Below are positions 21,817 to 29,562 of a stretch of DNA of 37,072 nucleotides, piece by piece. Location of the stretch: positions 1 to 37,072 of the forward strand of contig CAIUKF010000007.1 of NCBI GenBank assembly GCA_903899655.1, in the 5' to 3' direction. The notes under the pieces are model-generated. The model had not been told where the DNA came from. It searched no databases and worked only from the letters and a program-made list of their open reading frames with translations. Origin of the DNA: an uncultured bacterium. Its GTDB lineage: Bacteria; Patescibacteriota; Saccharimonadia; Saccharimonadales; Saccharimonadaceae. Both the position numbers and the translations under genes were made by a program. How positions within the stretch are numbered: position 1 is the stretch's first letter; every line of letters starts with the position of its first letter.

Positions 21817-21912
21817 CTAGGCAGCAAAAATACCAAAGAAAAAAGAGTTAGCCGCAATATTGACTCGATGTATGAGAATTGGATGGTTAGAGTTAATGTT
21901 GGCGGCTTTCAT
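21817..21912 (-). CDS. Phe-rich leader peptide upstream of the PheRS-like gene
   Basis: 31 codons: MKAANINSNHPILIHRVNIA, then ANSFFFGIFAA-stop. Four of the last eight residues are Phe. A promoter ends seven bases before its ATG, so it should be translated from the very 5' end of the message. The stop lies in a small hairpin (TTGCTGC-CTA-GCAGCAA) about 70 bases before the synthetase ATG. This resembles the E. coli pheM leader logic, where Phe-tRNA shortage stalls the ribosome. The Phe codons come from a T-rich run that could also be a terminator U-tract, so the role is inferred. Confidence 0.5.
   Translation of the reverse strand: MKAANINSNHPILIHRVNIAANSFFFGIFAA
21839..21907 (-). terminator. 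hairpin and U-tract, attenuator or terminator
   Basis: On the minus strand AGCCGC-C-AACATT (from 21907) pairs with AATATTGCGGCT (ending 21850), with one bulge and one mismatch and a long loop. A TCTTTTTTC run follows. It lies wholly inside the leader ORF, so a translating ribosome would melt it. It may also end glycosyltransferase transcripts coming from 21943. Confidence 0.5.
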
Positions 21913-21919
21913 AAGATGT

Positions 21920-21948
21920 ATCATAGCATAAATACTATGATTTTACAA
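21920..21948 (-). promoter_or_regulatory. promoter of the leader peptide and PheRS-like gene
   Basis: A -35 TTGTAA (21943-21948) and a -10 TATGAT (21920-21925) with exactly 17 bases between them. The -35 is made of the last codon and stop of the glycosyltransferase gene. The ATG of the leader ORF is seven bases after the -10. Confidence 0.65.
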
Positions 21949-23022
21949 TTTTTTTACTAACTCTTCGCAAATTCCGTTTAATACCACGGCTGATTTAGAC
22001 CAAGCAAAATTGTTGGCTTGTCTGTGTCCCTTGGTGATAAGGTCTGATAATATCGCTGGGTCGTTTAATTTTAATACTTGATCGGCGAATTGTTTAGGGT
22101 TGTTGGCTTCAAAAAATAGTGCGCCATCAGCCGCAACTTCGTGAAAAATCTCCATATCGTTGCATACAACTGGCGTTCCTAGGGCTTGAGCTTCGACTAT
22201 CGGCAATCCAAAACCTTCTTCGGTTGATCCTGTTGCTAGACATAATGCGCCTTGTAATAATTTAATGTAATCTTGGTCGCTGGTACCGTTATGAAAAACA
22301 ACTTTTGTATCTGGTTTGATTAACTTTTCAAGCTCGGCTTTGCGGTCATCGGCAATACGGCTTAACAGGTGTAATTCACAGTCATGTGGTAAAAATTCTA
22401 GCCCTTTAATCAGGACTTCGACGTTTTTGTAGGGCATAAACGAACCCATATAGATGATATTTTTAGTTTTCACGACGCCTTCATTTGAAGCCGGCAAATC
22501 TAAACTTGAGGCATTATAAATGACGCCAATTTGGCGCTTGGTCAGTTTCATTTCTTGAATAAACTTTCTGGAAGTTTTGCTGACCGTCGTGACATAATCG
22601 GCGCGATTTAATATCAACCTTTGTGGCCATTTGGCAGCGTAAAACAGTCGCCAGACGATACGAATATATAGTGGTAACCCAGTAGGCGGTTTTGGTCGGT
22701 GGTAATAAATAATATCTTGTAGGGTCAAGATTAGTTTGTATTTTCGGCCGAATGAACCCATAACCTGTAATGGGCTAAATACAACATCGGCGCCTAGTTT
22801 ATTTACCTTGCGAGCAACAAAAAACTCTTTAATTGACATTGGGTTGTTGATAAGGACGTAAGGCAGCCCTTCGGGCAAAAATTTCAACTGTTTTTCGTCG
22901 TTAATTAACATCGTAATTGGGATATTACTGTCTTTGAATCCACTGACAACACCTACTGTATAGCGGCTGATGCCATCATGATAATCTGTTCGTGTCCACC
23001 GAGCATCGATAAATATATTCAT
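21943..23022 (-). CDS. GT4-family glycosyltransferase
   Basis: 359 residues with a GT-B fold. The N-terminal domain starts MNIFIDARWTR and has GISRYTVGVV. The C-terminal domain carries IIYMGSFMPYKNVEVLIKGLE and the GT4 donor-binding signature EEGFGLPIVEAQALGTPVV (E-x7-E). It should transfer a sugar from an activated nucleotide donor to a cell-surface acceptor such as a glycan or lipid; the sugar cannot be told. The -10 box TACAAT ends six bases before the ATG, so it is probably leaderless and divergent from pyrD within about 50 bases. Confidence 0.88.
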   Translation of the reverse strand: MNIFIDARWTRTDYHDGISRYTVGVVSGFKDSNIPITMLINDEKQLKFLPEGLPYVLINNPMSIKEFFVARKVNKLGADVVFSPLQVMGSFGRKYKLILTLQDIIYYHRPKPPTGLPLYIRIVWRLFYAAKWPQRLILNRADYVTTVSKTSRKFIQEMKLTKRQIGVIYNASSLDLPASNEGVVKTKNIIYMGSFMPYKNVEVLIKGLEFLPHDCELHLLSRIADDRKAELEKLIKPDTKVVFHNGTSDQDYIKLLQGALCLATGSTEEGFGLPIVEAQALGTPVVCNDMEIFHEVAADGALFFEANNPKQFADQVLKLNDPAILSDLITKGHRQANNFAWSKSAVVLNGICEELVKKL

Positions 23023-23059
23023 ATTTTTATTGTATCATGTCACCTTTTATATATTTTGC

Positions 23060-23065
23060 TATAAT
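23060..23065 (+). promoter_or_regulatory. -10 box of the pyrD promoter
   Basis: A perfect TATAAT ends seven bases before ATG 23073. It therefore fixes the pyrD start there and argues against the upstream in-frame ATG at 23037, which precedes the promoter. Confidence 0.65.
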
Positions 23066-23072
23066 GGTAAGT

Positions 23073-24212
23073 ATGATTCGACGTTCTTTTTGGGCATTTT
23101 GCCATTGGTCATACGGTGTTATTGCAAAACCACTGCTTTTTTTAGTTTCGCCTGATACTACCCACGGAATGATGATTCATATGACTTCGGTGTCAGGTCG
23201 TGTGCCACTGCTACGCGGTTTTGTTAAGTTCATTTTTATTAGGCGTCGTGATGAACGGATAGTTCAAAATTATCATGGGATTGAATTTAAATCGCCAGTT
23301 GGCTTGTCGGCTGGTTTTGATAAAAACGGCGAAATTATGCCGATGATTTCGCGCTTGGGCTTTGGATTTGGGACGGTTGGATCGGTTACGGCCAAACAAT
23401 GCGATGGCAACCCTAGACCATGGTTTTATCGTTTGCCTGAATCAAAGTCGTTGGTGATTAATGCTGGACTTGCTAATGATGGATCGACTGCAATCTTGAA
23501 GCGGATTCACAGTTATTCTCAGTCGGAAATTAATAACTTCCCCATTGCTTTATCAGTCGCTAAAACCAATAGCTGTGAAGTCGTTAGTATTAAAGAAGGC
23601 ATTGAGGATTATGTCACAACCGTCAGACGGGCTAAAAAAGAACCTCGTATAAAAATGATAGAACTTAATATTTCATGCCCTAATACTTATGGTGGTGAAC
23701 CATTTACGACACCTGAAAAATTAGAGAAATTATTAAAGGCTGTCGACGCCGTTGGCGCCAAACAGCCAGTATTTATAAAAATGCCAATTGATCACGAATG
23801 GCCAGCTTTTAAAAAATTACTGGACGTGGCGATTAAACATAAAATTGCCGGTGTGACGGTGTCAAATCTATACAAAGACCGCGCTTCGGCTGAATTAAAA
23901 GACAATCTGCCAGATAGCGTAAAAGGTAATTTAAGTGGTCAGCCAACTTGGCAACGTAGCAATGATTTAATTAAAAAAACTTACCTTGAATACGGCAAAA
24001 AACTAACTATTATCGGCGTTGGCGGTATTTTTACAGCACAGCAGGCCTATACAAAAATTCGTCTAGGTGCCAACTTGGTTGAAATTATTACCGGTGTCAT
24101 ATTTAACGGTCCACAACTGGCGGCCGAGATTAGTTATGATTTGTCAAAGTTATTGGAACGTGACGGATTTGTAAATATCAGCCAAGCAATTGGCATTGAC
24201 GCAAAACGCTAA
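23073..24212 (+). CDS. pyrD: dihydroorotate dehydrogenase, class 2-like
   Basis: 379 residues. An N-terminal amphipathic/hydrophobic extension (FWAFCHWSYGVIAKPLLFLV) like the membrane-binding part of quinone-linked class 2 enzymes is followed by the TIM barrel: SPVGLSAGFDKNGE, FGFGTVGSVTAKQ, GNPRPWFYRLPE, and IIGVGGIFTAQQAYTKIRLGANLVEIITG for FMN phosphate. It oxidises dihydroorotate to orotate in pyrimidine synthesis. The catalytic loop reads LNISCPNT: the base is Cys, as in class 1 enzymes, where class 2 usually has Ser. The N-terminus and overall length fit class 2. Confidence 0.92.
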   Translation: MIRRSFWAFCHWSYGVIAKPLLFLVSPDTTHGMMIHMTSVSGRVPLLRGFVKFIFIRRRDERIVQNYHGIEFKSPVGLSAGFDKNGEIMPMISRLGFGFGTVGSVTAKQCDGNPRPWFYRLPESKSLVINAGLANDGSTAILKRIHSYSQSEINNFPIALSVAKTNSCEVVSIKEGIEDYVTTVRRAKKEPRIKMIELNISCPNTYGGEPFTTPEKLEKLLKAVDAVGAKQPVFIKMPIDHEWPAFKKLLDVAIKHKIAGVTVSNLYKDRASAELKDNLPDSVKGNLSGQPTWQRSNDLIKKTYLEYGKKLTIIGVGGIFTAQQAYTKIRLGANLVEIITGVIFNGPQLAAEISYDLSKLLERDGFVNISQAIGIDAKR

Positions 24213-24259
24213 ATATTGGGTGTATAATATAGCTGTAATGTAATTGGAGATTATAGTTT

Positions 24260-24790
24260 ATGAAGCATAGCTATTGGATGATTACACTGGTCTTATTAAT
24301 TATGTCGATAATTGCAGTTGATGCGGTTGTATCGTTAAATTCCCCCAGGGCGTCTGCGCCATCGATTACTAAAACCAAAACAACTACTGCCCCATTGACG
24401 GTTTATTACATCGCAATCGATGACAATGGCAAATCAGGTAGTGTAGTTGGCTGTGGTGATAGTGCCGTTGCTGTCAAAACCGCTGATATCACGACCGATA
24501 ATGTCGTCAAAGCTACGTTTGATAATTTATTATCTAATCACAGTCAATATTATGGCGAGTCTGGTTTGTATAACGCCCTTTATAATTCAAACTTATCATT
24601 CGTCAGTAGTTCGGTTGCTGGCAACACAGTGACAGTTAAATTGTCTGGTAACCTTAGTCTAGCTGGTGAATGTGACAATCCACGAGTCCAAGCCGAACTG
24701 GAAATGGCCGCTATTTCAGCTGCTAAAGTTGGCAAAGCTAGTGTCTATATTAACGATAAACCACTTAGTGAAGTATTGTCTTTGAAATAA
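24260..24790 (+). CDS. secreted GerMN-domain protein
   Basis: 176 residues. A single N-terminal membrane segment or signal anchor (WMITLVLLIMSIIAVDAVV) is followed by a linker and a GerMN-like domain: LTVYYIAIDDNGKSGSVVGCGDSAV, YGESGLYNALYNSNLSF, TVKLSGNLSLAGECDNPRVQAEL, VYINDKPL. GerMN domains occur outside the cytoplasm in sporulation and lipoprotein contexts and are thought to bind other envelope proteins or glycans. Two cysteines (VGCGD and GECDN) may pair. GGAG sits 13 bases before the ATG. Confidence 0.85.
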   Translation: MKHSYWMITLVLLIMSIIAVDAVVSLNSPRASAPSITKTKTTTAPLTVYYIAIDDNGKSGSVVGCGDSAVAVKTADITTDNVVKATFDNLLSNHSQYYGESGLYNALYNSNLSFVSSSVAGNTVTVKLSGNLSLAGECDNPRVQAELEMAAISAAKVGKASVYINDKPLSEVLSLK

Positions 24791-24802
24791 TATATTTACC
24801 TA

Positions 24803-25096
24803 TTGACGCCCAATGCACCCCACGATGTATACTAAATACAGTCATGTGAGTACTGGTCAAAACCTTTCCACCCACAGGCTTTATAGCCAACATAAACGTT
24901 GTCACACTGTGCTTATACGTAGTCACTGATTAACGATATACAACTAAAAGTAACTCTCAGTAAACAGATTAATAGACTGAACGGTTTTATTGTTCCTATC
25001 TGAATTACTATCACCCTTCGGGGTAAACAACCCGTTCGCTGGTCAAATCAATTTTACCGGTATTTTTTGTATATAAACTTTATGGAGGATAAAAAA
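24803..25096 (+). promoter_or_regulatory. promoter and long untranslated leader of unknown function
   Basis: TTGACG at 24803-24808 with a TGTATACT stretch 17-19 bases further is a good promoter. From about 24840 to the ATG at 25097 lie some 255 bases with no ORF. There are local pairings (GGCTTTATAGCC near 24873, GAACGG...CCGTTC-type repeats, and CCCTTCGGGG near 25015). In a genome where many starts are leaderless this long leader is unusual and may be a structured regulatory RNA. I do not recognise a known class. Confidence 0.4.
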
Positions 25097-25348
25097 ATGA
25101 AAAAAGTTCAAATCAACGAACAAGTTACTGTTACCGCTATGGGCTTCCGTAAAAATCTTGCTGCTTATCCTCGCCGAATCGAATTCCGTGGTTCAACCTA
25201 TGACTTTATCGATGCTGGCCTACGTTGTCTGATTAGTCACGGCGAGCGTATTGCCGAGGTCCTGACACTGTCAGACGGCACATCAGATTATCACTTGCGC
25301 AGCGACAACAGCGGCCACAACTGGACACTGCTGAGCATCGCATCCTAA
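25097..25348 (+). CDS. small protein of unknown function (83 aa)
   Basis: MKKVQINEQVTVTAMGFRKN, then AAYPRRIEFRGSTYDFIDAG, continuing to HNWTLLSIAS. The ATG at 25097 is chosen because GGAGG lies eight bases before it; an ATG at 25067 without a Shine-Dalgarno is less likely. The pattern of short beta strands (RRIEFRGSTYDFIDAGLRCLI, RIAEVLTLSDG) suggests a compact beta-rich domain. No family recognised. A strong terminator follows, so it is a single-gene transcript. Confidence 0.8.
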   Translation: MKKVQINEQVTVTAMGFRKNLAAYPRRIEFRGSTYDFIDAGLRCLISHGERIAEVLTLSDGTSDYHLRSDNSGHNWTLLSIAS

Positions 25349-25363
25349 TGCCCGCTGGCAATT

Positions 25364-25397
25364 AAAAACATCCGTCTAATTGGCGGATGTTTTTTTA
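25364..25397 (+). terminator. Rho-independent terminator
   Basis: AAAAACATCCG and CGGATGTTTTTTT form an 11-bp stem followed by a T run. It ends the 83-residue gene and may also serve the convergent GreA-like gene. Confidence 0.9.
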
Positions 25398-25407
25398 TTT
25401 GGGTGGT

Positions 25408-25884
25408 TTACGATATACGAATCAATTGATATTGATTATATTTTTTGCCGTTACCCCACATGATAATGTCTTGGACGGTGCGACCGATTAGGTTGCGGCC
25501 CAAGGGGCTGGCGGTCGAAATTCGGCCGTCGCTGGGGTTAGCTTCGATACTGTCGACAATTGTATACCTGAACAAATGTCCATGCTTATCGATTAGGTCG
25601 ACGACTGAACCAATTGCGACTTGTAGCCGATTTTGTTTGGCTGGCATCAGTTTGGCGCTGGCTAAAGTCATTTTTTTGTCGGCTAGTTCAGATTCTATGC
25701 CTTCGAGAATTGATAGCTTTTCATTACGGTCTAATCGTTCTTCATGACCAGTTGTCTTGTCTAGTTCGCGTAGCACTTGGATAGCTTTTTTGCGGTCATG
25801 TTCGAGTTGGCTAATCGATTTTCGTAATTCTTTTAAACCTTTTTTGCTGAGTAAAATTATCTTGTCGGTGATGGTGGTGTTCAT
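25408..25884 (-). CDS. GreA/GreB-family transcription factor
   Basis: 158 residues. The N-terminal half is a coiled coil (KKGLKELRKSISQLEHDRKKAI and onward) with acidic residues at the tip (GHEERLDRNEK), as needed to reach the RNA polymerase active site. The C-terminal half has the FKBP-like Gre domain: VAIGSVVDLID, YTIVDSIEANPSDGRISTASPLGRNLIGRTVQD. Gre factors rescue backtracked polymerase by stimulating RNA cleavage. A second, canonical greA may exist elsewhere, so no symbol is given. AGGAGGAGG before the ATG. Confidence 0.85.
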   Translation of the reverse strand: MNTTITDKIILLSKKGLKELRKSISQLEHDRKKAIQVLRELDKTTGHEERLDRNEKLSILEGIESELADKKMTLASAKLMPAKQNRLQVAIGSVVDLIDKHGHLFRYTIVDSIEANPSDGRISTASPLGRNLIGRTVQDIIMWGNGKKYNQYQLIRIS

Positions 25885-25954
25885 AATGAATCCTCCTCCT
25901 TTTTATTTGTTGGTACGAATCTATTATTGCGCATTGGGCTGAAATAATGCTTAA

Positions 25955-26085
25955 GGCAGTCGAAAGTGGAATTTAGCTATTGGAATATGGAAGATAGCAG
26001 GAAGTGGAATATAGCTATTGGAATATGGAATATGGCGAATCACAATAACGCCAATAGCCAATAGCCAATAGCCAATAGCCAAATT
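25955..26085. repeat. CTATTGG/CCAATAG repeat cluster before the CtpE-like gene
   Basis: 'agctattggaatatgg' occurs twice (about 25975 and 26010), followed by four or more tandem GCCAATA heptamers at 26050-26080. CTATTGG and CCAATAG are reverse complements, so the left and right halves can pair into a long hairpin directly upstream of the TATAAT at 26092. A single CCAATAG also precedes the idi promoter. Confidence 0.7.
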
Positions 26086-26091
26086 TAACTA

Positions 26092-26097
26092 TATAAT
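26092..26097 (+). promoter_or_regulatory. -10 box of the CtpE-like ATPase promoter
   Basis: TATAAT ends eight bases before ATG 26106, so the message should be leaderless or nearly so. The heptamer repeat array lies immediately upstream, where a -35 would be. Confidence 0.55.
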
Positions 26098-26105
26098 ATA
26101 CACAG

Positions 26106-28430
26106 ATGAAAGACTTTTTCGTAATAGTCCGCCGTAACTTTTTGTCACCTATTGTTGTTGCGATTTTAATTTTAGCAGTCATTTTATTGTTTTTGCAGCA
26201 ATATCGTGACGCTTGGTTTATATCGTTTGTTATCGTGTTTAATACCCTACTGGCCATTGTTCAAGAAGTGCGGGCACAGCGGGCTTTAAAAAAGTTAGAA
26301 TTGATGAGTGCACCACTGGCGCATCGAATCTTGGTTGATGGCAGGATTGAAGATGTTATGTTTGATCAATTGCAGGTTGGTGACATGATTCAGTTGCGTT
26401 TAGGTGACGAAGTCCCGGCTGATGGAAAAATTACTGTCAGCGCTGGCCTAGAAGCTGATGAAAGTATCTTGACCGGTGAATCTGCCCCAGTTGAAAAACC
26501 TATTAAGTCAACGATTTACGCGGCCAGCGCAGTTGTGGCTGGTAACGCCACGATGTGTGTAACGGCAGTTGGCATTGATACCAAAATCGGCGCCATGTCG
26601 ACGACTTTAAAACGTTACACACCACAACTAACGCCAATTCAGCAAGCAATCGCAAGGGCGATTACATGGTTGACATACGGCGCTTTGATATTGGCAATTT
26701 TGATATTTGTCGTCTATTATTTTTCAGGTCAAAATGCCGTTCAAATATTCAAAACAATTACCTCGGCGGCCGTGACGGTAGTGCCAGAGGGACTGTTGTT
26801 AGGAAGTTCCCTGTTGCTGGCCTTTGGTTCGTTAAAGTTGGCTCGAGCACAGGTATTACCGCAAAAATTGGCTGCGATTGAGGCTATGGCGCTGCTGGAC
26901 GTACTTTGCGTTGATAAAACTGGCACATTAACCAGCGATGAAATTGCTTTTGAGAAATTCGAGTTATTTGATAAATCAGTCAAAAATATTAGTGAATTAA
27001 TTGGCATTGCAGCGCTCGAAACCAGTAGTCTGAGTGCCACCAACAATGCCATCATCAGTGGCTTTCCGGCGCCACAGCAGTATCAAGTACTGCAAACCCT
27101 GGCCTTCTCGTCTGCGCGCAAGATGAGCGGTGTTAAAGCGATATTTGGTCGTAAAACCTACAGTATTATGATCGGTGCGCCAGAATTTGTCGGTAAATTG
27201 GCGCCACTGAACGATGAACAGCAGTCACAAATTGAGTCGTTAGTATCGGTTGGAAAACGAGTTTTATTGGTGGCGTTATTTGATGATACTAGTAAATCGC
27301 TAAAAGATTTACTAGATAATTCAGGTAAAGCAGTCGGAATAATTGTATTATCAAATGAGTTGCGTGAAGGTGTCAGAAAAACAGTCGCATACTTGCAAAA
27401 AAACGGCGTTAGTTTACGTGTCATTAGTGGTGATAACCCTGATACGGTCCAATATATTGCCGGTCGGGCTGGAATCAAAAATTATCAAAATGTCATTACT
27501 GGCGCCAAGTTGAAACACGTTGCTGATGAAGATTGGGATGAAATGGTAGCTAATACGACGATTTTTGCCCGAGTTTTGCCTGAGCAAAAAGAACGTTTGG
27601 TTGAAACTTTTAAACGTCTAGGTAAATATACTGGTATGGTTGGTGACGGTGTTAATGATGCTTTGGCGCTGAAAAAGTCAGATTTGGGTGTAGCAATGTA
27701 TGCTGGTGCGGCTGCAACCAGGCGCGTGGCTGATATTGTCCTGTTAAACAACTCTTTCAATTCATTACCAATGGGTATGAAGTTGGGCAACCGTATTATG
27801 CAAGCTATCGAGATGATTGCCTGTCTTTTCTTTCATAAAATTATTTTTGGCGTTGTATTGTTGTTGTCGACATTAGCACTGGGAATAGTATACCCATTTT
27901 TGCCACGACACATTACATTTATGAATATGTTCTTGGTCACCTTGCCAACCGTGATTTGGACGATTTTCACGCCATCACCACGTCATCGTTTGTCGCCAAA
28001 ATATTTTTGGAATGATACTTTACATGCCGTCGCGCCGATAGCAGTGCTGTCTGGCATTGCGGTAACTACGTCATATATAATGCTGCGCGCTATTCACCCG
28101 AATGATATTACAGGGGTATCGACGACAACGGTGATTGTGGCGACATTCTTTGGTATATATTTAGTCTTTTTGGTGCCGTTGATGTTTGATGTTAAGAACA
28201 CCAGAAAAGCTCGATTGTCACGATTGTTTTATATTTTAACAGTAGCGATTATTGTATTTCCAAGTTTCAGGATTAGCTTTATTCGTGACTTCTTTGACTT
28301 TACGATGCCAGCATGGGAGAGTGCTTGGCCACTGCTAGTGATGATTACTTGTATTGCGGCTTTGCAATGGCAAATTGCGGTTAACGCTGGTAAGCGACTG
28401 AAAGCCCGCGAGCAAGTCATCAAGGAGTAA
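26106..28430 (+). CDS. P-type ATPase, CtpE-like
   Basis: 774 residues. Actuator TGES is in SILTGESAPVEK. M4 has TVVPEGLLLGSS. The phosphorylation site is CVDKTGTLTSDE near residue 274. The hinge is MVGDGVNDALALKKSDLGVAM near residue 510. About ten membrane helices. The VPEGLLLGSSLLLAFG segment and short cytoplasmic domains are like mycobacterial CtpE, a Ca2+-linked pump, so calcium is the best guess. It has no heavy-metal domain. It starts directly in the first membrane helix, without the longer N-terminal domain seen in the pump at 12587. Followed after seven bases by the Cdd1-like gene. Confidence 0.87.
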   Translation: MKDFFVIVRRNFLSPIVVAILILAVILLFLQQYRDAWFISFVIVFNTLLAIVQEVRAQRALKKLELMSAPLAHRILVDGRIEDVMFDQLQVGDMIQLRLGDEVPADGKITVSAGLEADESILTGESAPVEKPIKSTIYAASAVVAGNATMCVTAVGIDTKIGAMSTTLKRYTPQLTPIQQAIARAITWLTYGALILAILIFVVYYFSGQNAVQIFKTITSAAVTVVPEGLLLGSSLLLAFGSLKLARAQVLPQKLAAIEAMALLDVLCVDKTGTLTSDEIAFEKFELFDKSVKNISELIGIAALETSSLSATNNAIISGFPAPQQYQVLQTLAFSSARKMSGVKAIFGRKTYSIMIGAPEFVGKLAPLNDEQQSQIESLVSVGKRVLLVALFDDTSKSLKDLLDNSGKAVGIIVLSNELREGVRKTVAYLQKNGVSLRVISGDNPDTVQYIAGRAGIKNYQNVITGAKLKHVADEDWDEMVANTTIFARVLPEQKERLVETFKRLGKYTGMVGDGVNDALALKKSDLGVAMYAGAAATRRVADIVLLNNSFNSLPMGMKLGNRIMQAIEMIACLFFHKIIFGVVLLLSTLALGIVYPFLPRHITFMNMFLVTLPTVIWTIFTPSPRHRLSPKYFWNDTLHAVAPIAVLSGIAVTTSYIMLRAIHPNDITGVSTTTVIVATFFGIYLVFLVPLMFDVKNTRKARLSRLFYILTVAIIVFPSFRISFIRDFFDFTMPAWESAWPLLVMITCIAALQWQIAVNAGKRLKAREQVIKE

Positions 28431-28437
28431 CTATTGA

Positions 28438-28689
28438 ATGACAAAAAGTGTATTTGAAATTATTCCTGGTGTTGGTCCATCACTAGCTAGGGACTTAATT
28501 ATACTTGGCTATACAGATATAGACGATTTGAAAACTCAAAATCCCGAACGAATGTACGAACGACTAATGTTGATGCAAAATTCGCATATCGATCGTTGCG
28601 TGCTGTATGTTTTTCGTTGCGCCGTGTATTATGCTAGTGGCGGACGCGATGACGATAAGTTAAAGTGGTGGAACTGGAAGGATAAATAG
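28438..28689 (+). CDS. Cdd1-like helix-hairpin-helix protein
   Basis: 83 residues. IIPGVGPSLARDLIILGYTDIDDL is a helix-hairpin-helix DNA-binding motif. QNPERMYERL, then HIDRCVLYVFRCAVYYASGG and the ending KLKWWNWKD are hallmarks of the Cdd1 ('pathogenicity locus') family. The name is historical and the function is unknown; binding of nucleic acid is likely. It follows the ATPase stop by seven bases and is probably co-transcribed. Confidence 0.85.
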   Translation: MTKSVFEIIPGVGPSLARDLIILGYTDIDDLKTQNPERMYERLMLMQNSHIDRCVLYVFRCAVYYASGGRDDDKLKWWNWKDK

Positions 28690-28734
28690 CTACTATTATG
28701 GGTCGCTATTTAATTCTCTAACGCCCGTGGATAT

Positions 28735-28949
28735 TTGACAAACCAGTCAAAGTGTTCTAGTATAATATTAATGTTCAAGGCAGGGCTTTGGTCAAGTTTT
28801 CAGTTGTTAAAACTACTGAAATTTTAACAAATTGAGTTATTTATGTGTAATTTAATTGATTTAAATAATTAGAATATTATAATTAATCATCCGAGGCATT
28901 TGAGGTCGTATCTTATGGGTACAGACATCGTGTATTAGGATTACAAATT
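28735..28949 (+). promoter_or_regulatory. promoter and AT-rich leader
   Basis: TTGACA (28735-28740) with TAGTAT (28758-28763) at 17-base spacing, overlapping TATAAT, is one of the best promoters in the window. About 180 bases of leader follow with inverted repeats such as CAGTTGTTAAAA / TTTTAACAAATTG, before the ATG at 28950. No known RNA class recognised. Confidence 0.55.
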
Positions 28950-29366
28950 ATGAATAGTGTAATCGTAAGCGTAATCTATTTCGTTCTACTTGTTATAATC
29001 GCACCTTGTATTATACTCATACAGATTGCGCGATATATAGTAGACACTACAACCACAGATGAAACTTTTAGAAAAAAAGCATTCAATCAAGAACAAACGG
29101 CGTCAATGTCATTATATATTAGTCGCGGCATGTTTATGACGCGAAGACCGTTTAATTTAGAAAATTTTAACAAAGCTTTCAAAAAATGGCTAAAAAGGAA
29201 ACGGATGGTGCCAAAAACAATACGGATTTGTATTTTGGTATCTGAGGTATCATTACTAACGATAATCTCGCCACTGTCTATTATTGTTCTTGGTATAGCT
29301 ATTCTAACTGGCAACCTAAGGTTCGCTGTGGAAAAAGTTAACGAAGAACCAATAATACTCTTCTGA
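28950..29366 (+). CDS. small membrane protein of unknown function (138 aa)
   Basis: Two hydrophobic segments, at residues 3-28 (VIVSVIYFVLLVIIAPCIIL) and near the end (ISPLSIIVLGIAILTGNL), flank a strongly basic middle (KAFKKWLKRKRMVPKT). That predicts both ends in or across the membrane with a positively charged cytoplasmic loop. No family recognised. AGGA lies about ten bases before the ATG. Tandem terminators follow, so it is transcribed alone. Confidence 0.65.
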   Translation: MNSVIVSVIYFVLLVIIAPCIILIQIARYIVDTTTTDETFRKKAFNQEQTASMSLYISRGMFMTRRPFNLENFNKAFKKWLKRKRMVPKTIRICILVSEVSLLTIISPLSIIVLGIAILTGNLRFAVEKVNEEPIILF

Positions 29367-29431
29367 TACTAATAAAATAGTATCAGAAAATAAAGCTACG
29401 CACACGTATATTCATTTGTGCGTAGCTTTGA
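29362..29431 (+). terminator. two tandem terminator hairpins
   Basis: CTGATACTA...TAGTATCAG with an A/T loop comes first, overlapping the preceding stop region. The second is AAAGCTACGCACA...TGTGCGTAGCTTT (about 29392-29430). Both are strong and symmetrical. Confidence 0.75.
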
Positions 29432-29521
29432 TACTAGAGGTTGATATTTATAAGTATGCCCACTTTTTTATAAAAATGAATTGCTTACACATTTTTAATA
29501 ACTCAATTGGTTACAAATTAA

Positions 29522-29552
29522 ATAGCGGCTCAATGCGAGCCGCTTTTTTTGA
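29522..29552. terminator. terminator after the ABC exporter genes
   Basis: AGCGGCTC-AATGC-GAGCCGCT with a run of T on the + strand and ATTTAATTT on the minus strand. It lies 11 bases beyond the stop of the minus-strand ATPase gene. Confidence 0.8.
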
Positions 29553-29562
29553 TATTGGTAAA

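Noticed and set aside
21747-21857. N-terminal extension of the PheRS-like protein from a TTG at 21857
   Set aside because: The extension is out of frame with the leader ORF, has no Shine-Dalgarno, and does not resemble PheRS; GAGG before ATG 21746 is a better start.
23037-23072. Earlier in-frame start for pyrD
   Set aside because: It lies upstream of the TATAAT at 23060-23065 and would not be on the transcript.
24840-25096. RNase P RNA, tmRNA or SRP RNA in the long leader
   Set aside because: No matching conserved core sequences could be found by eye (no GAGGAAAGTC, no tRNA-like ends, no SRP GNAR-type loop arrangement).
26040-26085. CRISPR array
   Set aside because: The heptamers are directly adjacent with no spacers, and no cas genes are present.
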